This document shows positions 1 through 6,778 of a DNA stretch of 9,624 nucleotides, one piece after another. The notes under the pieces were generated by a model that saw only the letters and a list, made by a program, of their open reading frames with translations, ran no database searches and was not told the origin of the DNA. This stretch comes from Myxococcales bacterium (GTDB taxonomy: Bacteria > Myxococcota_A > Polyangia > Polyangiales > JADJMO01), in assembly GCA_021783935.1 (NCBI GenBank), contig JAJXTK010000201.1, positions 1-9,624 of the forward strand, in the 5' to 3' direction. The number at the start of each line of letters is the position of its first letter. Position 1 is the stretch's first letter. The translations under genes were made by a program, and so were the position numbers.

Positions 1-523
1 CGAAGAGGCGCTCGTCGTCGAGGAGGCTCGGTGCGGCGCGCGCGCGCTCGGGCACCTGCGCGGCCCCTGCTACTCCCAGGTCGCGTTCGCCAAGATCGCC
101 GGGGGGGCGCCGCGCGCGTGGCTCTTCGAGACGGCCGCGCGCATGGGCGGCGGCTTCGACGCGGACGTCACCCTCCTCGCGAGCGGCGTCGACCTGTACG
201 CACGCATCGTCGGGCTCGCCCTCGGCGAGCGCCCCCTCGAGCTTCAGGGGAAGACCGGTCCCGCCCACGGCGGCGCGATCGCCAAGTTCCTGATCGGCAA
301 GCCCGGCGTCGTGCGCGCGATCGAGGGGCTCGACCGCGCGCGCGCGCTGCCGGGCGTCGACCTGGCCGAGGTCTTCGTCCCCGTCGGGGGGCGCGTGCAC
401 CCGCTCACCGACAGCGCCAAGCGCGTCGGCTTCGCGCTCGCCCACGGGCCCGATCGCGCTTCGGCCGTCGCCGCGGCCGACGCCGCGCTCGCCGCGATCC
501 AGCTGAACGTCGAAGCGGGCTGA
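1..523 (+). CDS. ATP-grasp ligase, C-terminal part (5' end outside window)
   Basis: Open from the left edge (first full codon at base 2) to a TGA at 521-523, leaving about 173 residues. The segment LFETAARMGGGFDADVT (about bases 122-172) looks like the conserved acid plus Arg-Gly-Gly end of an ATP-grasp fold, where Mg-ATP and the acyl phosphate are held. It is followed by a helical stretch around ASGVDLYARIVGLALGE and a small terminal domain with VVRAIEGLDRARALPGV and VPVGGRVHPLTDSAKRVG. That terminal domain resembles the C-terminal domain of L-amino-acid-ligase-type ATP-grasp enzymes, which join a carboxylate to an amine using ATP. The substrate cannot be told because the N-terminal half is missing. 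The ATP-grasp assignment is fairly safe; the ligase subtype is tentative, and a carboxylase-type enzyme is a weaker alternative. The next gene starts one base after the stop, so the two are probably co-transcribed and translationally coupled. Confidence 0.75.
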   Translation, partial: EEALVVEEARCGARALGHLRGPCYSQVAFAKIAGGAPRAWLFETAARMGGGFDADVTLLASGVDLYARIVGLALGERPLELQGKTGPAHGGAIAKFLIGKPGVVRAIEGLDRARALPGVDLAEVFVPVGGRVHPLTDSAKRVGFALAHGPDRASAVAAADAALAAIQLNVEAG

Positions 524-524
524 G

Positions 525-1544
525 GTGGGCACCGCGCCGCACGCGACCAAAGCGTCGCGCGAGACGACCGGCGTCGCGCGCGCGCGCGTCACCGCCGCCC
601 TGAAGGGGGCTGCCACGCTCGCCCTCTTCGCGGCCGTGCTTTGGAAGGTGCCGCTCGCCGACCTCGGCGCGCGCATGCGCCACCTCGACGCGCTCGACCT
701 CGCCATCCTCTGCGTCGTCACCATCGCGCAGGTCTCGGTCGGCGTGGTCCGTTGGCAGCGCGTGCTGCATCGGCTCGGCGAGCGCGTCGGCTTCTTGGCG
801 CTCTACGGCGATCTGTTGGTGGGGCTCACGTACAACATGTTCCTGCCGACGACGGTGGGCGGCGACGTCGTGCGGGCGCTTCGCGCGCGCAAGCGCCTGG
901 CGGTGCCGCACCGCGCGTGGTCGAGCTCTGTGTACGAGCGCATCGCGGGGCTGCTCGCGCTCGCAGCGAGCGGCGCCATCGCGGCCGCCGTCGGCCTCGG
1001 CGAGCAAGCGCACGTCCCGCCCGCCCTGCGCTGGACGGCGATCGGCGTCGCGATCGCCTTCCTGCTCGCGTTCTTCGGCGCCTCGTGGCCGTTTCGCCTG
1101 CTGCTCGGCGTCCTCGAGCGCTCGCTCGGCAAGGGTGGCGCCGCCGCCAACGACGTGCGCGGCATCGTCGCGGACCTCGAGGGCCCCCTCACGAGCGCGG
1201 GCGCGCGGCTCGAGACGCTCGGCTGGTCGCTGCTCTACCAAGCGCTCGGCGTCGTGTTCGTCATCGCCGGCGCGCGCGGCCTCGGCGCGCCGGGGCACGA
1301 GCTCGCGATCCTCGTCGGCGTGCCGATCGTCCACGTCTTCTCGATGGTGCCGATCACCATCGGAGGCTTGGGCCTGCGCGAGGGGCTCTTCGTCGCGATC
1401 CTCGGACGGCTCGGCGTCGCGCCCGACGTCGCGCTCGGGCTCGCCGCGCAGTGGCTGGCGTCGAGCGTCGGCTTCGCCATCGCGGGCGCCCTCGTCGTGC
1501 TCGCGGGAGCGTTGCGCACGCAGCGCGGGTCCGATTCCGCTTGA
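525..1544 (+). CDS. Lysylphosphatidylglycerol synthase TM-region / flippase-like integral membrane protein
   Basis: 339 residues, GTG start one base after the upstream TGA. The protein is mostly hydrophobic, with about eight probable membrane spans (roughly residues 26-40, 57-75, 95-110, 139-157, 170-186, 233-253, 258-276, 303-330, with others near 285-298). Motifs typical of the LPG_synthase_TM / UPF0104 family are visible: NMFLPTTVGGDVVR (104-117), ERIAGL (138-143) and MVPITIGGLGLREG (274-287). In MprF this domain moves aminoacylated lipid across the inner membrane. Stand-alone members such as this one lack the aminoacyl-transferase domain and are usually linked to glycolipid or polysaccharide handling. 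A role in moving or supporting a lipid-linked molecule at the inner membrane is therefore inferred, not shown. The tight coupling to an ATP-grasp ligase gene is the only context clue. No better start lies nearby; the first internal Met is residue 51, after the first span. Confidence 0.85.
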   Translation: MGTAPHATKASRETTGVARARVTAALKGAATLALFAAVLWKVPLADLGARMRHLDALDLAILCVVTIAQVSVGVVRWQRVLHRLGERVGFLALYGDLLVGLTYNMFLPTTVGGDVVRALRARKRLAVPHRAWSSSVYERIAGLLALAASGAIAAAVGLGEQAHVPPALRWTAIGVAIAFLLAFFGASWPFRLLLGVLERSLGKGGAAANDVRGIVADLEGPLTSAGARLETLGWSLLYQALGVVFVIAGARGLGAPGHELAILVGVPIVHVFSMVPITIGGLGLREGLFVAILGRLGVAPDVALGLAAQWLASSVGFAIAGALVVLAGALRTQRGSDSA

Positions 1545-1569
1545 ATATCCGCACCTGGCGTGCCATAGG
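1541..1569 (+). promoter_or_regulatory. Possible sigma-70-type promoter for the IF-1 gene
   Basis: TTGAAT (1541-1546) overlaps the stop codon of the membrane-protein gene and is followed after 17 bases by CATAGG (1564-1569), about 48 bases before the IF-1 start. The -35 box is good; the -10 box matches the consensus at only three positions. It is one of the few AT-richer spots here. Weak candidate. Confidence 0.3.
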
Positions 1570-1616
1570 CAGCGCCGCGAACGACTGCCGACGGCACCGC
1601 TCGCGACGGAGGGTTC

Positions 1617-1835
1617 ATGAGTCGCGGAGACCTGCTGGAGATGGAGGGGACGGTCGTCGACGCCCTCGGTGGCGGCTTCTACGCCATCAAGTGCGACGTC
1701 GGCTCGACTGTGCGCGCGCAGCTCTCGGGCCGCATGCGCCGCTTCCACATCCGCGTGCTCCCGGGCGACCGCGTCCGCGTCGCCGTCTCGCCGTACGATC
1801 CGACGCACGGCCTCATCGTCTTCCGCGGCAAGTGA
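1617..1835 (+). CDS. infA: Translation initiation factor IF-1 (S1-like OB fold)
   Basis: 72 residues, the usual length of bacterial IF-1. This small OB-fold protein sits in the A site of the 30S subunit during initiation and assists IF-2 and IF-3. Family signature visible: EMEGTV (8-13), LSGRMRRFHIRVLPGDRV (36-53) and SPYDPTHGLIVFR (58-70). ATG start with GGAGGG at 1608-1613, only three bases away, a rather short spacing. It departs from canonical IF-1: the usual Glu-Asn-Gly-His followed by Ala-His-Ile-Ser-Gly-Lys-Met-Arg is here DVGSTVRAQLSGRMR, and there is a Cys at 26. It is also not next to ribosomal-protein, secY or rpmJ genes, the common home of infA. It may be a paralogue rather than the housekeeping copy. 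It appears to be its own transcription unit, with a possible promoter upstream and a hairpin 30 bases downstream. Confidence 0.93.
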   Translation: MSRGDLLEMEGTVVDALGGGFYAIKCDVGSTVRAQLSGRMRRFHIRVLPGDRVRVAVSPYDPTHGLIVFRGK

Positions 1836-1864
1836 GCCGCGCGCCCCGACGGGGGCATCCGTAG

Positions 1865-1895
1865 GCGCGCACCCCTCCGCCGAGCGGGTGCGCGC
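1865..1895 (+). terminator. Hairpin terminator-like structure after infA
   Basis: A perfect 10-bp inverted repeat, GCGCGCACCC (1865-1874) and GGGTGCGCGC (1886-1895), with an 11-base loop, 30 bases after the infA stop. It is followed by TTGGCATTTG, a poor U-run, so termination is plausible but not textbook. It separates infA from the aminotransferase gene. Confidence 0.55.
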
Positions 1896-1959
1896 TTGGC
1901 ATTTGTGCGTCGCGCTGGACGAACCCCGCCGGTTCCACTAGTCCCGCGCTCAGTTCGCG

Positions 1960-3144
1960 ATGATTCCGCGCACGAAGGTCACGTACGGCGCCGTCGAGCT
2001 CACGCGGGCCGCCGTGCGCCGCGACGACGATCGCCGCGCGCGCGACCGGCTGGCCGAGGCCCTGCGCCGCCGGCTCGACGTCGACAACGTGCTGCTCGCG
2101 CCGTCGGGGCGTGGCGCGCTCGCGGTGCTCCTCGAGGCCTCCGAGCGCACCGACGTCGTCGTGCCCGCATACACGTGCAAGGCCGTCGTCGAGGCGTGCC
2201 TGTTGGCCGGCAAGCGCGTGCGCTTCGTCGACGCGGAGGCCGACGGCTTCAACATGGACGTCGAGCGGCTCGCCCCGGCGTGCGACGCGCGCTCGATCGT
2301 CCTGGCGACCCACCAGTTCGGCATCCCGTGCGATCTCGAGCGCATCCTTCGCATCGCCGCCGAGCGCGGCGCGCTGGTGATCGAGGACGCGGCCGCCTCG
2401 CTCGGCACGACGATCGACGGCAAGGCCACCGGCACCCTCGCCGACGCGGGCTTCTTCAGCTTCGACTCGACCAAGCTCGTCAACGTGCCGCTCAAGGGAG
2501 GCTTCCTCACGGTCCGCGATCGCGCCTGGTTCGACCGCGTGCGCGAGGTCGCCGCGCGCCGCTGGACGCCGGTGCCCGCCGCGCTGCGCGCCAAGTGGCT
2601 CGCCTCGGGCGCCGCCTACCTCGCGCTCGAGAACCACCTGGCCTACAGGGCCTTCCACGAGGCGATGTTCGCGCGACGCGGGTGCTTCACCAACGACGAC
2701 GCGATCGTCCGCCCCGAGCGCACCGTCTTCCACCGCCACGAGCTCGCCGAGTGGCAGGCAGCCATCGCCCTGCCGCAGATCGAGCGGCTCGACGAGCTCG
2801 TCGGGCGCCGTCGCGAGCTGTACGCCGAGCTGCGCCGGGGGCTGCGCGGCGCGCGCAGCTTCGCCCTTCCGCCCATCGACGCGCGCGGCGAGTGGGCGTG
2901 CATCCGCTTCCCCATCCGCGTGGGCGGCGACAAGCTCGCCTTCTACCGACGCGCGAGCTCCCGCGGCGTCGACTTCGCCTTCAGCTTCACGTTCCTCGGC
3001 TGCGGCCGCGAATTCGTGAACGCCTGGCGTCTCGCCGACGCCGTGCTGGACGTGCCCTACTACGACAAGCTCAGACGCGCGGAGCTGCGTCGCACCATCG
3101 ACGTGCTGCGCGCGCTCGACGACGAGGATAGCCGTGAAAATTAG
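1960..3144 (+). CDS. DegT/DnrJ/EryC1/StrS-family PLP aminotransferase
   Basis: 394 residues, fold-type I PLP enzyme. Visible active-site parts: SGRGAL (49-54), where the cofactor phosphate is expected; PAYTCKAVVEA (69-79); IEDAAASLG (141-149), whose Asp143 should hold the pyridine nitrogen; and SFDSTKLVNVPLKGG (167-181), whose Lys172 is the likely Schiff-base lysine. Members transfer an amino group, usually from glutamate or glutamine, to keto-sugars or other carbonyl compounds in surface polysaccharide, lipid-sugar or antibiotic synthesis. The segment THQFGIPCD (117-125) matches the usual Gly-X-Pro-X-Asp region. The start is the first ATG after a 124-base gap; no strong ribosome binding site is seen. 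The frame ends at TAG 3142-3144, 11 bases inside the next gene, so it is translationally coupled to a methyltransferase. Together they suggest amination and methylation of one product, possibly a surface sugar. The substrate is unknown. Confidence 0.85.
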   Translation: MIPRTKVTYGAVELTRAAVRRDDDRRARDRLAEALRRRLDVDNVLLAPSGRGALAVLLEASERTDVVVPAYTCKAVVEACLLAGKRVRFVDAEADGFNMDVERLAPACDARSIVLATHQFGIPCDLERILRIAAERGALVIEDAAASLGTTIDGKATGTLADAGFFSFDSTKLVNVPLKGGFLTVRDRAWFDRVREVAARRWTPVPAALRAKWLASGAAYLALENHLAYRAFHEAMFARRGCFTNDDAIVRPERTVFHRHELAEWQAAIALPQIERLDELVGRRRELYAELRRGLRGARSFALPPIDARGEWACIRFPIRVGGDKLAFYRRASSRGVDFAFSFTFLGCGREFVNAWRLADAVLDVPYYDKLRRAELRRTIDVLRALDDEDSREN

Positions 3145-3898
3145 CGGAATCAGCGCGATGGTGCAGAACAGGCTCAATCGCGAGCGCGTCTACTGCACGG
3201 CCGACTACTGGGACGCGAAGGCCGCCGAGAAGGAGGGGGACGCCGTCTCGGCGTGGGCGAACAACCACCTCAACAAGCACTACTACCGCGACATCGGCGC
3301 GACGTTCGAGAGGTTGCTCGGCGACGTGCGCGGCAAGCGCATCCTCGATCTCGGCTGCGGCACCGGGCGCAACGCGCGCTTCCTCGCCGAGCGTGGCGCC
3401 CACGTGGTCGGCGTCGACTTCTCCGCGAAGTCGATCGAGATCGCCAAGCGCCACGCGCCGAGGCCCAACCTCGAGTACCGCGTCGGCAGCGCCCTCGCGC
3501 TCGAGGACGCCGCCGAGTACGACATGGTCGTCTCGTGGGGGGTGGCGACCATCGCCTGCCGCTCGCGGGCCGACCTCGAGAACCTCATGCAGCGCGTGAT
3601 GCGCGCGCTGAAGCCCGGCGGCCGTCTGCTCTTCCTCGAGCCGATCCACAAGGGGCCGCTGCACCGCGTGCTCGACATGGCGCTCGACGACTTCCTCGAC
3701 GTCGCCAGACGGACCGGCTTTCTGGTCGACGACGTCGAGCACCTGCACTTCTGGCCGGCGCGCGTCGCGCTCGCCTACGTCGAGTGGCCCGACGCGATCA
3801 CCACGCCGGTGTACACGGCCGGCGAGTGGTTTCTGCGCCGGGTGCTGCGCGGCAAGCGAGGCGGCGACTATCAAGTCGTCGCCGCGCGGCGAGGCTGA
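3134..3898 (+). CDS. Class I SAM-dependent methyltransferase
   Basis: 254 residues. Rossmann-type methyltransferase with motif I ILDLGCGTGRNARFL (70-84), acidic residue Asp95 at the end of strand beta-2 (VVGVDFS, 91-97) for the SAM ribose, a motif near EYDMVVSWGVA (128-138), and RALKPGGRLLFLEP (157-170), the usual post-motif segment. The N-terminal Y(C)TADYWD (20-27) is common in small-molecule methyltransferases. The chosen GTG start (3134) has GAGG at 3124-3127, six bases upstream, and overlaps the aminotransferase gene by 11 bases. An in-frame ATG at 3158 (residue 9) is an alternative start, in which case the overlap disappears. The acceptor is unknown; coupling to a sugar-type aminotransferase makes a small surface or secondary metabolite more likely than a macromolecule. 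The stop lies two bases from the convergent argD stop. Confidence 0.87.
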   Translation: MKISGISAMVQNRLNRERVYCTADYWDAKAAEKEGDAVSAWANNHLNKHYYRDIGATFERLLGDVRGKRILDLGCGTGRNARFLAERGAHVVGVDFSAKSIEIAKRHAPRPNLEYRVGSALALEDAAEYDMVVSWGVATIACRSRADLENLMQRVMRALKPGGRLLFLEPIHKGPLHRVLDMALDDFLDVARRTGFLVDDVEHLHFWPARVALAYVEWPDAITTPVYTAGEWFLRRVLRGKRGGDYQVVAARRG

Positions 3899-3900
3899 TC

Positions 3901-5172
3901 TCAGGCCGACTGCTTGGCGTCGCGGGCGGCGGGGATCGGGATCGATGCGGCGGCCGCGCCGATCGCGCGCGCCGCTTCGTCGATCGTCGCCTCGTCGATG
4001 ACCAGCGGCGGCGTCACGCGCAGCACCCGCTCGCTCGCGACCGACAAGAGCACGCCGTGATCGCGCGCGGCGGCGAGCATCTGGCGCGCCTCGACCCCGC
4101 GCGCCATGAGCAGGCCACGCAACAGGCCGAGCCCGCGCTCGCCGTCGAAGATCGCCGGGTGCTGCCTCGCGAGCTCGGCGAGCTTCGCCGAGAGGTAATC
4201 GCCCATCTTCGCGGCGCGCCGGACGAGCTTGTCCTTCTGCATCGTCTCGATCACGGCGACCGCCGCCGCCGCCGCGAGCGGGTTGCCGCCGAAGGTCGTG
4301 CCGTGCGTGCCGGGGCTCAGCACGCCGTTCAGCGACTCCTTCACGAGCATCGCGCCGATCGGCACCCCGCCGCCGAGCCCCTTGGCGAGCGGCATCACGT
4401 CGGGCGCCACCCCGGCGTGCTGCCAGGCGAACCACGCGCCGGTGCGACCGACCCCGGTCTGGATCTCGTCGAGGATCAAGAGCGCGCCGAACTCGTCGGC
4501 GAGCGCCCGCAGCCCCCGCAAAAAGCCCTCGGGCGCCGGGAGCACGCCCCCCTCGCCCTGCACCGGCTCGGCCACGACGCCGCACACCTCGCGCGGGTGC
4601 GCCTCGAGGTACGCGCGCACCTGATCGAGCTGCCCGAAATCGAGGTGCGTGACGCGCTCGAGGTCGCAGCCGAAGCCCTCCCAGTACTTCGGCGTGCCGG
4701 TCAGCGGCAGCGCGCCGAGCGAGCGACCGTGGAACGAATTCTTGAACGCGATGAAGCGCGTGCGCTGCGCCTCGCCCTTGAGGAACGCGTGTCGGCGCGC
4801 GAGCTTCACGCACGCCTCCATCGCCTCCGTCCCGCTGTTGCAGAGGAACACCCGCGAGAGCGCCGGCGCGCCGCCCCCCTCGGGGCGCGTGAGGTCGACG
4901 AGGTGGCGCGCGAGCGCGACGGCGGGCTCGCTCCACACGAGGTTCGACGCGTGCAGGAGCCTCTGCGCCTGCGCCTGAATGGCGCCGACGAGGGCCGGGT
5001 GCGCGTGCCCGAGCGCGGAGACCGCGATGCCGCCGTACAGATCGAGGAAGCGTCGCCCCTCGACGTCCCAGAGCTCGCACCCCTTGCCGTGGTCGAGCAC
5101 GACCGGCGCTTGCCGGTAGTTCGAGAGCAGGACCTCGTTGCCCACCGCGATGATCTCGGCGTTCGTCGACAT
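3901..5172 (-). CDS. argD: Acetylornithine aminotransferase (class III PLP aminotransferase)
   Basis: 423 residues, slightly longer than the usual roughly 400. Class III PLP enzyme of arginine synthesis, converting N-acetylglutamate semialdehyde and glutamate to N-acetylornithine and 2-oxoglutarate in the cytoplasm. Landmarks: D-LYGGIAVSALGHAHP (44-59), CNSGTEAMEA (111-120) for the PLP phosphate, FHGRSLGAL (147-155), AEPVQGEGGV (201-210), LILDEIQTGVGRTG (232-245) with Asp235 for the pyridine nitrogen, LAKGLGGGVPIGA (262-274) with the likely catalytic Lys264, and GTTFGGNP (291-298). This set fits ArgD; succinyl-DAP or succinylornithine aminotransferase activity, common in this family, cannot be excluded. 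The start is the only upstream ATG and has no clear Shine-Dalgarno. It is the last gene of a minus-strand run, 46 bases after the small membrane protein gene. No other arg gene is in the window. Confidence 0.88.
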   Translation of the reverse strand: MSTNAEIIAVGNEVLLSNYRQAPVVLDHGKGCELWDVEGRRFLDLYGGIAVSALGHAHPALVGAIQAQAQRLLHASNLVWSEPAVALARHLVDLTRPEGGGAPALSRVFLCNSGTEAMEACVKLARRHAFLKGEAQRTRFIAFKNSFHGRSLGALPLTGTPKYWEGFGCDLERVTHLDFGQLDQVRAYLEAHPREVCGVVAEPVQGEGGVLPAPEGFLRGLRALADEFGALLILDEIQTGVGRTGAWFAWQHAGVAPDVMPLAKGLGGGVPIGAMLVKESLNGVLSPGTHGTTFGGNPLAAAAAVAVIETMQKDKLVRRAAKMGDYLSAKLAELARQHPAIFDGERGLGLLRGLLMARGVEARQMLAAARDHGVLLSVASERVLRVTPPLVIDEATIDEAARAIGAAAASIPIPAARDAKQSA

Positions 5173-5218
5173 GCCGGCGTTTTCGCCCGCGGGCGCGCCG
5201 CACGCAAGAGCGCAGGGC

Positions 5219-5494
5219 TCAGCGCGGGGCGAGGCTCGCGCTACCGGTCGGGCGCAGGGCGCTCGACGACGCCGCCGGGCGCAGCTGCCCCTCGACCTCC
5301 GATCGCACCACGTGCTCGACGCTCTGGCTGGTGTTGGCGATCTCGCGCCCCATCTCGGCCGCCTCGGGCGTCGAAAAGACCGCCTCGAGGTGCTGAAAGA
5401 GCGTCTTGCGCCCGAACGGCACGAGGAAGAAGGTGACCGCGGCGAGCAGCACCACCACGAGGTTCACGATCCGCTTGGCGAGGTCACCGAGCAT
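5219..5494 (-). CDS. Small single-span membrane protein of unknown function
   Basis: 91 residues. A short positive N-terminus (MLGDLAKR) is followed by one strong hydrophobic segment at about 9-27 (IVNLVVVLLAAVTFFLVPF), then GRK and a polar tail with an amphipathic region (TLFQHLEAVFSTPEAAEMG) and a low-complexity Ala/Ser end. It may be an uncleaved membrane anchor; I see no lipobox or signal peptidase site I would trust. The family is not recognised. Support for being real: it fits the minus-strand gene run (68 bases after the 198-residue gene, 46 before argD), its composition is sensible for a membrane protein, and no better frame occupies the space. The Shine-Dalgarno is poor. Confidence 0.6.
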   Translation of the reverse strand: MLGDLAKRIVNLVVVLLAAVTFFLVPFGRKTLFQHLEAVFSTPEAAEMGREIANTSQSVEHVVRSEVEGQLRPAASSSALRPTGSASLAPR

Positions 5495-5562
5495 CTGCCG
5501 CGCACGCTGTCAGGCCACGCGAGCCGAGGTCAAATTTCCTGCGATGCAGCGCGCCGGCGCCG

Positions 5563-6159
5563 TCACCTCGACGCGGCCCGCAGCTTCTCCTCCTGGCTCA
5601 TGCGAAAGAAGCTCGCCAGCGCGCGGCGCATGTCGCGGTGGCGCCCCTTGCGGGCGTAGCTCTCCGACAGGTGCCTCGCGAAGCGCGCCCCGAGGCGGTT
5701 CGCGAGGCGATAGCGCGCCCCCTCGATCGACGCCTCGTCGTGGAGGAACGCGGCGTCGCCGTAGAGCGCGTCGTGCAGGGCATCGTCGTGCTCGGGGGGG
5801 AGCCGGCCGCCGCGCGAGAGCACGAGCCACTTGTCGACCTCGGCTTGCAGCTCGAGCTCCAGCTGCGTCGTCGAGCGCCCCGCGCGAGCGCGCTCGCACA
5901 GGAGCAAGAAGTGGCTCACCCCCTCGACGAGCTGACAGCGTTCGTCGAGCGATAGGTCGGTCCACGCACCGGGCCCGGCGCCCGCGACGTTCGCGGGGAG
6001 CAGCAGCTGCAGCTCGAGCACCTCGTCCACCTCGCGGACCAGCAGCGCCTCTCGCCCGGGCCCCTCGTGCGGCCGCACGAACGACGCCACGTCCTCCGCG
6101 GTCGCGTCGTAGTAGCGCTCGAGCTCGCGGAGGATCCTGGCCACGAGGACCCCGGTCAT
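5563..6159 (-). CDS. Conserved-looking hypothetical protein, mostly helical
   Basis: 198 residues, not recognised. Charged and probably almost all helical: an N-terminal helix (LVARILRELERYYDATAEDVASF, about 5-27), an acidic/hydrophobic segment (REVDEVLELQLLLP, 42-55), a central stretch LDERCQLVEGVSHFLLLCERA (71-91), then TTQLELELQAEVDKW (97-111), which looks like a conserved helix, and a basic C-terminal part ending in short repeated helices (ARFARHLSESYARKGRHRDMRRALASFF, about 158-185). No signal peptide or membrane span, so probably cytoplasmic. A GGAG about ten bases before the ATG lies at the end of the upstream gene, and the 19-base gap argues for co-transcription and coupling with the 199-residue gene. 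The two genes probably act together. No catalytic motif is visible. Confidence 0.75.
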   Translation of the reverse strand: MTGVLVARILRELERYYDATAEDVASFVRPHEGPGREALLVREVDEVLELQLLLPANVAGAGPGAWTDLSLDERCQLVEGVSHFLLLCERARAGRSTTQLELELQAEVDKWLVLSRGGRLPPEHDDALHDALYGDAAFLHDEASIEGARYRLANRLGARFARHLSESYARKGRHRDMRRALASFFRMSQEEKLRAASR

Positions 6160-6178
6160 GCGACGACGTCTCCGCCCT

Positions 6179-6778
6179 TCACGCGAGGCCCGGCTTCAAC
6201 GGCGCAAGCCCGTGCGCCGCGAGCTCGCGACCCAGCCGCTCGTTGCCGGTGCGCAGCCACTTCTCGTACAGCCGCAGCGTGCCGGCCGGAGATCGCGAGG
6301 CCAACGTGGTGCGCTCGGCGATCTCGGCGATCACCTCGACCAGCACAGCGAAGCGCTCGGCGAGCTCGCGGAACAGGTCGCCGAAGCCCGACCCGGCCGC
6401 CGCGCCCGGGCGGAGCATCGACGCCGCGGAGCGGTACGCATAGCCGCCGATCGACGCGACGAACCCGTCGTCTACGCCGCGCCGTTCGAGGTGCTCGCCG
6501 AAGAAGCCCGACACGTACAGCGTGCCGTCGCCGAGCCCCTTGAGCCGCTCGAAGCGCTCGCCGGGCGCGAGCTGCATCGCCTCGTCGAGCACGAGCGTCA
6601 GCGAGCGGTCGAGCGTCTCGCGCAGCGTTCCATGCGCGTCGGGCCGCACGAAATCCTCGAGCAGCCCGGCCACGTAAGCCTGGGCGACCTGGCTCGCGTC
6701 GACTCGCTGGTTCTTGCACGCGGCCTCGACGCTCTCGAGAAAGAACTCGCCGATGCGGGCTTTCGTCTCGATGGTCAT
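6179..6778 (-). CDS. Hypothetical protein, first gene of the minus-strand run
   Basis: 199 residues from the ATG at 6778. The frame stays open further upstream to 6991, but the ATG at 6778 is preceded by a full AAGGAGGT (about 11 bases away) and the upstream extension is Arg-rich non-coding-type sequence, so 6778 is preferred. Mainly helical: TKARIGEFFLESVEAACKNQ (5-24), then RETLDRSLTLVLDEAMQL (53-70), a Gly/aromatic segment DGTLYVSGFFGEHLERRGVDD (84-104) followed by SIGGYAYRSA (109-118), and FRELAERFAVLVEVIAEIAERT (136-157) and LRLYEKWLRTGNERLGREL (168-186). The middle segment (Tyr-Val-Ser-Gly-Phe-Phe, Arg-Arg-Gly-Val-Asp, Gly-Gly-Tyr-Ala-Tyr) looks like a family signature, but I cannot name the family. 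No membrane span or signal peptide. It lies 19 bases before the 198-residue gene. Confidence 0.78.
   Translation of the reverse strand: MTIETKARIGEFFLESVEAACKNQRVDASQVAQAYVAGLLEDFVRPDAHGTLRETLDRSLTLVLDEAMQLAPGERFERLKGLGDGTLYVSGFFGEHLERRGVDDGFVASIGGYAYRSAASMLRPGAAAGSGFGDLFRELAERFAVLVEVIAEIAERTTLASRSPAGTLRLYEKWLRTGNERLGRELAAHGLAPLKPGLA

Noticed and set aside
405..1808. 467-residue minus-strand frame opposite the membrane protein and infA
   Set aside because: Arg/Ala/Glu-rich antisense of two well-supported genes.
3071..5203. 710-residue minus-strand frame across the methyltransferase and argD
   Set aside because: Arg-rich translation in another frame of argD and antisense to the methyltransferase; no domain pattern.
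5505..5533. Possible internal minus-strand promoter (TTGACC) before the small membrane protein gene
   Set aside because: No acceptable -10 box at 16-18 bases; a -35-like hexamer alone is not enough.
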